From the NCBI GenBank assembly GCA_946902985.2, contig OX336390.1, positions 526,398,861-526,462,860 on the forward strand: a stretch of 64,000 nt of DNA, given 5' to 3'. The translations under genes were made by a program, and so were the position numbers. The notes beneath the pieces are model-generated. The model was not told the DNA's origin. It saw only the letters and a program-made list of their open reading frames with translations, and made no database searches. Origin of the DNA: Meconema thalassinum. Taxonomy: Eukaryota; Arthropoda; Insecta; Orthoptera; Tettigoniidae. Position 1 is the stretch's first letter. Each line of letters starts with the position of its first letter. Of the stretch, positions 53,432-63,912 are shown piece after piece.

Positions 53432-53550
53432 TATGCAACTCGCCTATAATGGTAATTAAGACACTCGTATGGAAATTATAAAACTCGCATACGCTCGTTT
53501 TATAAAAAATACTCGTGTCTTAATTATAGCCATTATAGGCTCGTTGCATA
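53432..53550. repeat. Terminal hairpin of element K with six CTCG
   Basis: Arms starting TATGCAAC pair with arms ending GTTGCATA across a centre near 53490. CTCG occurs at 53439, 53464, 53484, 53494, 53512 and 53540: symmetric positions but the same orientation, so each faces another CTCG and leaves a mismatch bubble. Conserved in copy 2. Confidence 0.8.
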
Positions 53551-53560
53551 ATGTACTATT

Positions 53561-54293
53561 GTAACACGACATCTTATCAGACCACTATTTCTGCAGAATT
53601 CCAGCTTTGTTTAATTGCAATGAAGACATCATCAAAAGTAGGTGTGTATGGGCTATACTTTCTAAGATACATAACGTGATAGCCAAATATTTGCCCATCG
53701 TCAATGGGTATGAAAACCCTCCTGCAAGCATCCTCTATGCAACTATTCAGGGCATGTTCAAAATGTGATGCAAGCATGAACAATATGTAAGACTCGTCAT
53801 GAAGAACTTAGTCCTAAGATCCACAATCGTCTAATCTGCCAAATATAGCTTGTAACATGTTGTCATCAATTTTGCTTAAAAAAAAATACTGCAATTAGAA
53901 CTCTTAACTGAACCATACTGATATTCTGAATTGAGTAATTGTTCAATTTTAGTAATTTGTATTTCTCTACCTGGGTTCGTTAGAACACCTACAAGTACAG
54001 ATTTGTACACTGGATTAATCAACAGGCTGTAGAAAATCCAACCAGCGTAATTCTAAAGATGTTGGCACAAAATTCAACGAGAGTCCCAACAACAAAGCCC
54101 AGCTCCTAAATAATACACTGAACATACTAAATCCCTAGGCTAATTGTATGTTCTTTCTTTGGAACAGGCACTCCACTGTCGAATACAGGATTAACGACAG
54201 TACTATCAACATCCACGTGTTGAAACTATAAATGATAATTTAAGATTTCCAGCGAGGAATGTCTTTGGCTTGAGGATCATACCAGATCCACTC
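53561..54293. other. Unassigned spacer
   Basis: Nothing recognised; the 68-codon minus frame at 53577-53783 has no known motif. Confidence 0.3.
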
Positions 54294-54488
54294 CCTGTCA
54301 AAATTTCATTCCAGCAACTCTCTCCGCTATCATTTCATTTCATCTGTCATTCATTTCATCATTGCCCCAGAGGAGTGCGTCAGGCCTCGGCAGCCGGCAC
54401 AGTTCATATCCTCGCCGCTAGATGGGGGCTTCATTCATTCCATTCCTGACTCGGTCGGAGACTGGAAGCAGGCTGTGGATTTTCATTT
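54294..54488 (+). mobile_element. SINE family 1, 5' truncated
   Basis: Matches the last ~195 bp of 12059-12385 (from CCCTGTCAAAATTTCATTCC to GTGGATTTTCATTT) with a handful of differences. The tRNA-like head is missing. Confidence 0.92.
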
Positions 54489-54599
54489 TCAGGTAGCCTA
54501 CTGTATTTATTCATAACCGACATGCACTACAATGAAACAGATACCAGTACACAGCCCTGCAATAGAGTTAACTTATTTCAGCTATGTAAATTAGTCTCT

Positions 54600-54960
54600 A
54601 ATTGTTTTTTTTTCTGGTTGTCTTTCAAAAATCCATTAATGAATCTTTCATATTCATAACGGTTTTGAAAATCCACTGACCTACGTTGAACACCTCGTCC
54701 CAAGATGTCTAGCGCCTGTCGCATTTGAAGATCCGTTGGTGTTCGGGAAGTTTCGGCAACATCGTCATCATCAGCATCGCTATCTTCTACTCAATGTTCT
54801 TCACTTCTCATATCTGATTTTGAGGAAGTAACTGCGTCACGTATGTCGTCGTCTGTCTGTTTTGCATCAGCAATGTTGCCCTCGTCAAAGTTCATTCATT
54901 CCTGAAATTCATATTCCGTTAAGCCTGAAAGTGGCCTTGAAAACAGCCGCACTGTAAAAA
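54600..54960 (-). pseudogene. pogo/Tigger-like transposase C-terminal remnant
   Basis: Minus-strand reading, with stops: GLTEYEFQE, MNFDEGNIADAKQTDDDIRD, then an acidic DSDADDDD stretch, RTPTDLQMRQALDILGRGVQ and YEYERFINGFLKDNQKKK. An acidic linker followed by an A-L-x-x-L...F helical tail is typical of the C-terminus of pogo/Tigger (CENP-B-like) transposases. No catalytic DDE part lies adjacent. Confidence 0.5.
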
Positions 54961-55434
54961 CGTGCTTTTAAGGGTAGGGAGCATTTTCACTGTATGCACT
55001 CGACTCGCATACTTGAGAACAAAATCCTTGAAATGTGATAACATAAACCTAATTCATGATCACAAAAAACGGAAGATTTTCAATGTTTCAGTATTTGTCC
55101 GTACGGGACTACATAAAAGTGATTATATAATACGGTTGATAACATTATCCGTTATTACAATAAACGGTGCCCACTGTATTTCCTTTCGAATCTTTTGTGG
55201 CAAAAAAAACTGGTGTGCTGTAGTAACTGTTATATTGCATTTACTCGTTGTATTAGGAGTTTTCACTGGGTGGGAACAGACGAGCATTGGTTTGGATATG
55301 CTTGTCCTTGTGTCTAGTCCATGACTCTATGACAGTCAACTCTTCTGTGCTTATCCCGCAATGTACTGTTGGACTGAATGGAAACCAAGAGTAGACGTAT
55401 ATTGTTAATTCTGATTTGATAAGATCATTACCAC
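54961..55434. other. Unassigned spacer
   Basis: The 120-codon plus frame at 54962-55324 has no recognisable domain. Confidence 0.3.
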
Positions 55435-55446
55435 AACGTTCAGTAC

Positions 55447-55951
55447 GTGCGGCTTCGGTGGCGTAGTTAGTAGCATGCTGAACTTCTATGCCCAAGGTCG
55501 CGGGTTCAAACATGGCCGAAGTCGTTGGATTTTTAAGAGCGTTAAAATCCCTCAGTATGCCTTCCTTCGGAGGGGAAGTAAAGTAGGCGGGCCCATGTTA
55601 TAGATTTATGGCATGTAAAATAACCTTCCACTAACTACAACTGTGTGAAGCTAAATTTGTAGGTTAGATTTGATTGAAGTTCTATTAACTTCCAACGTTC
55701 GTCACCAGGTGCCGGTTGTGGTGTCATCTAGTAGTCAAGTTTAGAGCTAGGTGTCATTGACGGTAGCATTTGGTAGCAAAAGTATGAACTACTTGAAATT
55801 GATCTTCTGCAGTCCTTACCCGAATTACTGATAACACACACTAATACAGCCATCACAATTTACACCGGTTATCAGACAGATTCTGCACACACCCGAAGTA
55901 CACGGGGCTACATGACCACTTTGTTGCAGCCACTAAACTAAGGAACCATCG
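55447..55951 (+). mobile_element. SINE family E, full length with D/E tail
   Basis: 505 bp between AACGTTCAGTAC duplications (55435-55446, 55952-55963). Head GCGGCTTCGGTGGCGTAGTT, B box GGTTCAAACATGGCC, middle with the AACTTCCAACGTTCG block, tail GAAGTACACGGGGCTACATG. Confidence 0.95.
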
Positions 55952-56104
55952 AACGTTCAGTACAAAACATTTCCACAGTTCACTCACAACATCACGTGCG
56001 TTTTTAATTTGTTTTGCAACACTTTTAGAGTTGAAGGTGAATACAGTGAAACGCGCGTGATAATTCCAAATGTTACTGCGCTCTACAGCTTTGATTTGAT
56101 CGGA

Positions 56105-56796
56105 GTTTGCCACGGTGGGTGAGTGGATAGCGTGTCGGTCTACTAACCTCAAGCTTGCAGGTTCGCTCCTGGCCTTGGTAAGTGATTTTTGAAAGGCGGC
56201 AAAAATTACGACACCATGTCAATGGTTTTTGGAATGACAAAGAACGCATTTGAATTCAATAGGCCGTGTTCATAATGGCAAAACCGACAGTAGTGGCTAC
56301 GCTGGCTAAAGCGCAGTGTTAGGTCATGGGGCCAAGCTCTCTGCTGACTTGGTAGACGCGTGGGTTCGAGCCCCACCGTCGGCCGTCCTTGAAATGGTTT
56401 TCCGTGGTCCCATTTTCAACACCAGGCAAATGCTGGGACGGTAACTTCTGACAGGCCACGGCCGCTTCCTTCCACATCCTTCTCCAATTTCATTCACCTT
56501 AATCAATTCCATCTCTCATCCCGACGCGCAGGTCGCCCACGGGCGTCGAATAGAAAGACCTGCACTAGGTCTCTGAGGAGATCACACGAAAAAAAAATGG
56601 CAAAAATAATCTCGGGAGTTTCCGCCAACACAAAGTTCCTCATTTCTCTACTAGAAAGCGCTATACTGTTCAAGGAGCTTAGATATCTAACCTCCTTGAC
56701 TTTCATAGTGCCTCAAGGAACAACGAAATTCAACATGCAAGCCACCCTTCAGGTGTCAAATAACAAAGCTTGCACCCGGCATCCGAGGCCATACGA

Positions 56797-56848
<52 letters not shown>
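56105..56848 (+). mobile_element. SINE family F, split by another SINE
   Basis: Head GCCACGGTGGGTGAGTGG (56109) with B box GGTTCGCTCC; after the insertion it resumes as AATAATCTCGGGAGTTTCCG and ends AGCTTGCACCCGGCATCCGA plus an (ATT)n run of about 50 bp (56798-56848). Confidence 0.9.
56284..56595 (+). mobile_element. Chimeric SINE: family G head with family H tail
   Basis: Between AATGGCAAAA duplications (56274-56283, 56596-56605). The head (CCGACAGTAGTGGCTACGCT, B box GGTTCGAGCCCC) and core (CAGGCAAATGCTGGGACGGT, GGCCACGGCCGCTTCC) are family G; the 3' end (GGTCGCCCACGGGCGTCGAA, AGACCTGCACTAGG) is family H, followed by poly(A). Confidence 0.9.
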
Positions 56849-56849
<1 letters not shown>

Positions 56850-57583
56850 GATCGGAGATACTGCTAGAATGTGCATTGTTATTAAAGAGTAAAATGTCTT
56901 CCGGTCTATTCCGTAGAATTTCTTTCAAAACAAATGGTGGTGTGTTAACATTATGAATTGCCAAAGTTCTTTGCTGATCCGAATGAATCAACAGTATCAG
57001 CACATCCAAGGAGAAATAGGGTAGCGTTGTGTTGGACGATAATATATGGATTGATAAAGCCAAATAGTTAATGTCCTTTAGGAAAAGGCAATCGCTGACT
57101 GCTTTAAAAACACTCGACGATTTGAAGGTCACTGCTCCGTTCCAGAAAATTAGGCATAGGTGTTGATGTTCTCCAAATCATGGATGCTATCAGTAGAAAT
57201 ACGGCGTTGTACTTCATTCTTGAGTTTTCCACAAAGATGACCTGTAAAATGAAGAAATTAAACGGATTAGTTGTGTACTCAATAAAGGTATTGTATCTTT
57301 GTGGGACAAAGGGTTCCAGACATCGAGAACCAAACCAACGCAAATGTACAGTATTATCAGGAATAACCATGTAGTGGCCCCATTGTGACGTATTGATGGG
57401 GCAAGGAATAAGGAAAGGGCTGGCAAAGGACGATCAAAAATTACATGAGATCAAGAATATGAAATTTGTTGTTCTGAGAGTACGAACAGGCCAAAAAAGA
57501 AAGATATATAAACATGTATCACCCTGCGCGTAAGTGAATGATTAAATTGGATCAGTTCACATTTAATTGCGAGTTAAAGTAAG
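56849..57583. other. Unassigned; some long minus frames
   Basis: Minus frames at 57104-57370 and 57214-57426 overlap and contain hydrophobic stretches. I recognise no domain. A decayed transposase is possible but unsupported. Confidence 0.3.
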
Positions 57584-57592
57584 TAAAAGTAT

Positions 57593-58103
57593 TGGTTGGT
57601 TCCTCAGTCCAGGGGATGCGAAAACGCAGTCATGTAGCCCCGTGTACTTTGGGTGTGTGTGTAGAATATGTCTGATAACCGGTGTTAATTGTAATGGCTG
57701 TATTAGTGTGTGTTATCTGTAATTCAGGTAAGAACTGGGGACGAACAACTTTTAGTAGTTCCTACTTTTGCTACCAAATGCTACCGTCAACGACACCTAG
57801 CTGTGAACTTGGCTCCTAGTTCCAACAGAACTAGCACCTGGTGGCAAACGTTGGAACTTAATAGAGCGTGAATCATTTCAAAAATACAAATTTAGCTTCA
57901 CACAATTGTAGTTAGTGGAAGGTTCATTTACATGCCATAAATCTATGACATGGGCTCGCCGGCTTTACTTCCCCTCCGAAGGAAGGCGTACTGAGGGATT
58001 TGAACGTTCTTAAAAAAATCCGACAACTTCGGCCGGGTTTGAACCCACGATATCGGGCAGAGAAGCTCAGCATGCTACCGACTACTCCACCGAAGCCGCC
58101 GAA
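57593..58103 (-). mobile_element. SINE family E, full length
   Basis: 511 bp between TAAAAGTAT duplications (57584-57592, 58104-58112). Minus-strand head GGCGGCTTCGGTGGAGTAGT at the right; D/E tail GGGGCTACATGACTGCGTTT at the left. Confidence 0.93.
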
Positions 58104-58254
58104 TAAAAGTATACAGCAATAACCTCTTCAAGGCTGCTTTCCAGCTCTATGTGCCAGAGGGAGATATCTAGCCTATATCTATGTTTACTAACTCGGAAAG
58201 GACATTTGCCCATGGATATGTCCACTACAACCATCCTTTGATTATAAAGAATTT

Positions 58255-58339
58255 TTAGCCTACTTTTCACATTTTGCAAAAATGAGGAAAAAGTAGACTT
58301 ATGAGATCGATCCGGGAAAATTTGTGTCTGTCTGTCTGG

Positions 58340-58380
<41 letters not shown>

Positions 58381-59683
58381 CCTATCAACTCCTAAACGGC
58401 TCCAGCTATCAAAACCAAATTTGGTAAGAGTTAAGATCTATATCTGAATATCTCACGACCATATTTGAAATTGACGTCAGTGCTATCAACTGCTGAAAAA
58501 TCGCAATTGAAATTTCAGCTCTATGTCGGATTTCTCAGAAGTTATGCATGCGAACTATTCCAAAATTGGAAAACGTATAGATAATAACATTCCAGATTAA
58601 TTTTCTGATGTTCATACATTCCAGTGTTGCCCGTATGATTCTAAGCCTGCCGGTAGGTCCAATTTCTAAATGCATGTAATATCTATATTATCGATTGGAT
58701 TTCAACCAAATTTCGTATGTACTATGTGTACTACAACACATATCACTGTGCGTATTCTAAAGAGCCATCAGGGCTGCCAACTGTTAATAAATGCTCTCAC
58801 TATGTTTTAATCCTAATGTCAATATATCAGAAAGTATGCAAGCCAACAGCTCTAAACTTTGCACACGTATAGTACCTGATATTCTACCCAAGTTCGGTGT
58901 AACTTATATACATCAGTGCTGCCAACACAATTCTAAGCCTTCTGATATGTCAAGTTTTTAAATGCATATAACTTCTATACTAACAAATGGATTTCAACCA
59001 AATTTCGTATGTGCTTTATGTACCATAAGAGTTATGACTATGCGTATTCGTAGGAACCAGCAGGGATGCCAACTGCTAATAAATGTTCTCTCTATTTCTT
59101 TAATCCTCATATCAATATATCAGAAAAGTATGCAAGCCTTCAGCTCTAAACTTTGAACACGTATAGTACCTGACTTTCTAGATTAATTTGGAGTATCTAA
59201 TATACCTCAGTGCTGCCAACATGATTCTAAGCTTTCTGATAGTTTCAATTTTAATTACATGTAACTTCTATACTAACAAATTATTACCAATTGGCACTAT
59301 AATAGATCGTAATATTTCAGATTAATTCTGAGCATCACATTCATCACATTGTTCCCAACATGATTTTACGCACACTGATAAATCCAATATCAAACAGCAT
59401 GTAACGTCCATACTATCCATTAGACTTCAACCAAATTTTTATGTGCATTCTATACCTTAAGAGATGGAGCTAAGAATATATTCAGAGTCACCAGGGCTGC
59501 CAACTGTAGTAAGTTACTGCATTAGGCTACATTATTTTAGGTGTATTTCAAACTGCAGTACTTAGAAATGTTGGTAGTTGGAACTTGATATCGTCATTAT
59601 TCTAGATAGGTCTATACAGATTGGCATGAATCTTACATTTTAAGAAAAGTAGGCTCTATAGTTCGTCAAGGAACTACTTGTTT
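58255..59683 (+). mobile_element. Helentron-like element, diverged copy D
   Basis: Same plan as copies A-C with almost no interior similarity. Starts AGCCTACTTTTC, has a (GT)n run at 58338-58376, then units marked by GCTGCCAAC-like motifs near 58624, 58770, 58915, 59063, 59209, 59347 and 59496 (~146 bp steps). Ends GAAAAGTAGGCT followed by the hairpin TAGTTC-GTCAAG-GAACTA and CTTGTT. Both end repeats differ from A-C in step, so the inverted pairing is kept. Confidence 0.65.
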
Positions 59684-59752
59684 TCTATTCTTTTATGTTA
59701 TAATTTCTTAACTGATGAAGAATTTTATATTATTTTTTTCAAGATAGTTTAT

Positions 59753-59848
59753 CTCTAGGACACTGCCTGAAAAAGGCGGTAGGGGTGAGTTCCCTCGCTG
59801 AGACCGTACGAGCCACGACCCTGGAGGGTAAAATCGATTTTTAAAACA
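59753..59848 (+). mobile_element. SINE family A, 3' fragment
   Basis: Matches the last ~95 bp of family A (CTAGGACACTGCCTGAAAAA to TAAAATCGATTTTTAAAA). Confidence 0.9.
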
Positions 59849-60183
59849 TAGTTAATACAATACAATAAAATAAGTCGATACATAGTTATACAAATATATA
59901 AGACCGTTCTCAAGAGAATTTCATCATCCTATTTTAATAGCTATATTTCGAACAGATTTATCTGATTTTTAGGTGGGCCTAAAGTTCGGACATTGAACCA
60001 TTTTTCCAAGAAATTTAGTTATTGGCTTAATTCTCCCAATAGACTGTTAATTAATTCTTTAAGATAGGCTATATAATTGTGGTTAGTAAAAGACATTGAT
60101 ACTCGCAATTTATGTTTTTAAACGTTAATATTAGATTTCATTGAAGAAGGGCACACGTTTGCCTGAAACTACAGTAGTACGAG
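59849..60183. other. AT-rich spacer
   Basis: Nothing recognised. Confidence 0.3.
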
Positions 60184-60872
60184 AATAGTACATTATGCAA
60201 CGAGCCTATAATGGCAATAATTAAGACACGAGTATTTTTATAAAACGAGCGTATGCGAGTTTTATAATTTCCATACGAGTGTCTTAATTACCATTATAGG
60301 CGAGTTGCATACGACTGTTTATGTTCGACGATAATTATAACTTTATTACATGTTTTAACATAAATATTCATAAATATCTGTTGAGAGTCAGCCACTTGAA
60401 TTTTGTGATCGAAGAGCGAGCGCTGGGTATATCTCTTGTCTTTCAAGATCTCTGAACGACCGACGCATGCGCTCTGTGTGCTTGCAATGCCATATGCAGG
60501 CCATATGATTACATCTGCCGTCCCTCAGTAATATTGTCACCGTAGTCGTTTGAAGGCAATGAATGCGCTGTGTAGAAATTAGTGTTGGTGATATTAAGGT
60601 GCAGTGCTATTTCTTGTCTCATATTCGCCAGTTTATTTACGTGAACAAATGGACGGTGCGTATTCCATGTCGGTAATTTATTATAGTTCGATGTTGTGTT
60701 TATGTCCGACATGTTGGATTTTGAGCGCATGCGTGAAGGTATCGTTACCTAATTGGTCAATGAACGAGCTCTGATCGGCTGGAGAAACTGTATCATAATG
60801 AAAAACAGTGTTATAATGACCATCAATATGATACAGTTTTCTGACACATAATAGTGAGGGTCGAACATAAAG
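60184..60872 (-). mobile_element. Unclassified element K, copy 2 (inverted)
   Basis: Inverted relative of 52890-53560, from AATAGTACATTATGCAACGA on the left to GTGAGGGTCGAACATAAA on the right. The terminal hairpin (60196-60315) again has six equal tetranucleotides, read CGAG on this strand. Confidence 0.72.
60509..60730 (-). CDS. Conserved small ORF of element K, copy 2
   Basis: 73 codons, MRSKSNMSDINTTSNYNKL to GDNITEGRQM, homologous along its full length to 53031-53243. The length difference is exactly nine bases, so the frame is kept. Function unknown. Confidence 0.4.
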   Translation of the reverse strand: MRSKSNMSDINTTSNYNKLPTWNTHRPFVHVNKLANMRQEIALHLNITNTNFYTAHSLPSNDYGDNITEGRQM

Positions 60873-61012
60873 AACTATTCTACACTACTATATATCGACT
60901 AATGGTAGATATCTATACCAATTGGTAAAGTTATTGAAATTAACTGTCTATAAGGGAAACAAATATCATTAACATCATATCTGTATACTGTATGTTATTG
61001 GATTATAAATTT

Positions 61013-61290
61013 TAGGACTGGCTGCGTTACTCAGCGGTAACGTTCTTGCCTGTTGTTCCCGAGATTGTAGGATCGAATCCTGGTGCAGTCAGTTGGCATT
61101 TGAGGGTGTGCAAATGCTAGGGAGCCGTTATCAGTTGATTAACTGGCATGTTAAATATCTCCTTCGGACCAAGTTAGGCACATCAGCGGGCTCTGGATTC
61201 CTGGCGAGGGAGAGACTAGTTATCATAAAATTCCCACAAGGTATCTATAAAAGTTTCAGTAGTAAAAAGGGACGTAAAACCAATATTTAA
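61013..61290 (+). mobile_element. SINE family C with an internal insertion
   Basis: Head GGCTGCGTTACTCAGCGGTA, B box GGATCGAATCC, then GGCATTTGAGGGTGTGCAAA and TTAACTGGCATGTTAA, and 3' end GGGACGTAAAACCAATA. Between TCCTTCGG and the CAGTAG part, ~76 bp (61168-61243) nearly identical to 61796-61871 replaces the usual family sequence. Confidence 0.85.
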
Positions 61291-61640
61291 AAAAAATACC
61301 ATGTTCGAAATAGCCTAATTACATGATTAGTGGTTGGCTTTTACTACTCCTGGTCAGTGAGATATGAGTGACGATTGGTTAAGAAGATTATAGGCTAATG
61401 ATTTCTTTTCAAAGAAAACAGTGGAATAGTAAAAGCCCCGTTGAGCTACAAGGTTTGCAAAAACCAAGAAATTGATAAAATACTGTAGGAACATCACAGC
61501 TCTCAGTGAGTATGTAATCAAATCACTGAAAATACTCTGAGGATACTTTAATGGAGTTACAAATAATTGAGAAATTAACTTGACTGCCATATTGGTTTTC
61601 ACGGCCAAGTAATTAATATCTAGCAATTCTCCTAGATAAT
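61291..61640. other. Unassigned spacer
   Basis: Nothing recognised; the 90-codon minus frame at 61354-61626 has no known domain. Confidence 0.3.
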
Positions 61641-61660
61641 TTACCGTGTCTTCTGCAGGA

Positions 61661-61693
61661 TTTCGCCCAGGGGCTCCAAGTTAGGCTCATCAG
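61661..61693 (-). ncRNA. Hammerhead-like motif, weak
   Basis: Minus strand CTGATGA, GCCT, an 11-base loop, then GGGC and GAAA: correct core bases with a 3-4 bp stem II. Stems I and III are not convincing. Related to 25379-25411. Confidence 0.3.
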
Positions 61694-61789
61694 TGGACTC
61701 TTGGTGACCGTGCCCGGCTTTCACTGTGAAATAATTAGAATCCAACAATTCTACTAGTCTTTTTTGCCATGTTTTGTGGGATTTCGTCT

Positions 61790-62190
61790 AGGTGGACCAA
61801 GTTAGGCACATCAGCGGGCTCTGGATTCCTGGCGAGGGAGAGACTAGTTATCATAAAATTCCCACAAGATATGTCCTTAGAAGGCGGTGCCACATTGACT
61901 GGGTTCCTGGCGGGGGAGAGACTAGTTTTCATCAAATTAATTTCCCACAAGATGTGCCCTTAGAAGGCGCTGCCACATCGACTGGGTTCCAGGCAGGGGA
62001 GAGATTAGTTATCATGAAATTAAGTTCTCACAAGATGTGCCCTTAGAAGGTGGTGCCACATGGACTGGGTTCCTGTAGAGGAAGAGACTAGTTATCATGA
62101 AATTAAGTTCTCACAAGATATGTCCTTAGAAGGCGGTGCCACACGGGCTGTGTTCCTAGCGGGGGAGAGGCTAGTTATCATGCGAGTGTT
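61790..62190. repeat. Minisatellite of ~73-88 bp units
   Basis: Five units marked by TTCCTGGCGGGGGAGAGACT-like sequence at about 61826, 61914, 61987, 62070 and 62153. The interval is 83-88 bp except for one shorter unit. Overlapping open frames through it encode 28-residue repeats but switch frame between units, so I do not call a gene. Confidence 0.85.
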
Positions 62191-62411
62191 GTCCTCCAGC
62201 TTGCGACATTGCCAACTACCACAGCACACTGACACACATCAGTGTTCCTCACTTCACGTGGCCGATCGCAAGCGCTAACAGGCCGTGACTTCCTGCCTAA
62301 CTTGATCTCCGCGCCACTCACCGGGGATTAATTAAAAACAAAATAACTGCCCGGATGTTTAGGCTTATTTCGGTCAAAATAGGTTCTTAAAACACAGCTG
62401 TCATGGTTGTT
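62191..62411. other. Unassigned spacer
   Basis: Nothing recognised. Confidence 0.3.
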
Positions 62412-62815
62412 GATTAATATTTAGGAGCTTGTGACATCGTGGTCATGTAGCCACGTGTACTTGGGTGTGTGTCTGGAATCTCTCTGACAACCTGTGTCAT
62501 TATGAAGGTTGTACTAGTGTATTTGTAATTTGAATAGGAGGCAGATGTGGCTTTAAGTTAGATACTATCGCGGCACTTGACTGGAGCAGGTGTGGGAAAC
62601 CGCGGAAAACCTCTTCTAGGATGACTGATGTGGGATACGATCCCAACTCTCCTCAGATTTGCCGCATGAGGCTGAGACTACCCCGTTTCAGCCTCAGACC
62701 AGAATTACATTTCTTAGTACAGCCAGGAATTAAGCCGGGCCTCCACGGTGACAACCAAGAATGCAGCATATCGTCTACATGTGTCCAAATCAAAAGATGT
62801 ACACTTGGTAACTGA
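62412..62815 (-). mobile_element. SINE family D
   Basis: Minus strand: degraded head at the right (AGTTACCAAGTGTACAT), CTGGCTGTACTAAGAAATGT, GAGGCTGAAACGGGGTAGTC, a second B box-like GGATCGTATCCC, and the D/E tail CAAGTACACGTGGCTACATG at the left. Confidence 0.82.
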
Positions 62816-62865
62816 GGCAATATAATTATTATTTCGTATTCATTCATTTCAGTAAGTCCTCTAGC

Positions 62866-63358
62866 GGCTTCGGTGGCGTAGTTTGTAGCATGCTGAACTG
62901 CTGTTCCCAAGATAGCGGGTTCAAACCCGGCCGAAGTCGTCGGATTTTTAAGAGCGTTAAAATCCTTCAGTAGAGGAAGGCATAGGGGCAGTTCCGCCCC
63001 TTAAAACCTCAATAACTAACGAACTAAGGAAGACATTCAGAGTCGCATCATCAGTATGCCTTCCTTCGGAGGGGAAGTAAAGCCGGCGGTACCATGTCAT
63101 AGATTTATGGCATGTAAAAGATCCTTCCACAGACTAAACTTGTGTGGAGCTAAATTTCTAGGTTAGATTTCGTTGTAACGCTCTATCAAAGTTCCAGCGT
63201 TCACCACTAGGTATCATTGATATCTGGTAGCGAAAATTGGAACTACTTGAAATTGAACGGAACTTGTAGCTCACCCTAGTGGTGTCCGCTTGAAGCAGCT
63301 ACAGCCTCTGGCGAGCCGAACATGTCCTCGGTCACTCCCGACACTCAAAGCCATACGA

Positions 63359-63397
<39 letters not shown>

Positions 63398-63400
63398 GTA
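62866..63400 (+). mobile_element. Chimeric SINE: family E body with family I tail
   Basis: Family E head GGCTTCGGTGGCGTAGTTTG and body to about 63258, then the family I tail (ACTTGTAGCTCACCCTAGTG, GCGAGCCGAACATGTCCTC) and (AAAT)n to 63400. The body also holds ~84 bp not found in other family E copies (about 62976-63055), flanked by TCAGTA on both sides. Confidence 0.9.
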
Positions 63401-63794
63401 AATCCTCTGATAATACTGGCGTCAGGAAGGGCGAGAGGCCAGAAAAAGCCTCTTCATGTGTGACTCTCTTCTCATCCCTGACCACATAAGAAAGAATAGA
63501 ATATTAAGCAGCAGAATAGCACCGTGTATTTATCGAAATAACACTAGCATTACTAAATGAAGGTCATAATTGCAATTAATTACTTGCTAATAACTTCCTT
63601 CAAGTTTAAATTAAAATGTCTCAAGGAAGTAAGCTTGCTTTAGACAGCAATAAAGTAATTTAAGTTGAACCTACTTGAAGCTGTTCTTCGCTATGTAGCA
63701 TTCACTTACCTAAGCCTTAATTTTAGGCAGGAAATCAATCTGACACTACATGTGTAACAAACATGGATCCTACATCGCATGCAATTGTTCGAAG
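63401..63794. other. Unassigned spacer
   Basis: Nothing recognised. Confidence 0.3.
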
Positions 63795-63912
63795 ACCACC
63801 CCTTGGCTGTCACTCCTGAGTTCCGGGTTACATCCCCGGCTCTGCCAAGAAATTTAATTCTGGTTTCAGGGTTGGAACGGGGTACGCTCAGCCTCGTGAG
63901 GCAAAACTGATT
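63795..63912 (+). mobile_element. SINE family D, 5' fragment
   Basis: Matches the first part of family D: GGCTCTGCCAAGAAATTTAA, GGTTGGAACGGGGTACGCTC and AGCCTCGTGAGGCAAAACTG. Sequence after it to the window end is unassigned. Confidence 0.85.

Larger units (their letters stand above)
52890..53560 (+). mobile_element. Unclassified element K, copy 1
   Basis: About 670 bp, found again inverted at 60184-60872. It begins TTTATGTTCGACCCTCAC, has a small hairpin near 52928-52951, a ~70-codon ORF, an internal GTCGAACATAAA (53414-53425) that is the inverse of its start, and ends in a ~120 bp hairpin (53432-53550). I do not recognise the superfamily. No target duplication could be set. Confidence 0.7.

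Noticed and set aside
54962..55324. 120-codon plus-strand frame
   Set aside because: No conserved motif and partly opposite a pogo-like remnant and SINE flank; chance length is plausible in AT-rich DNA.
61019..61092. tRNA gene (A and B boxes and cloverleaf-like arms)
   Set aside because: Head of SINE family C followed by its SINE body; the same applies to all other tRNA-like heads in the window.
61769..62278. Repeat protein with 28-residue units
   Set aside because: Units switch frame along the array and one is shorter; consistent with a minisatellite, not a gene.
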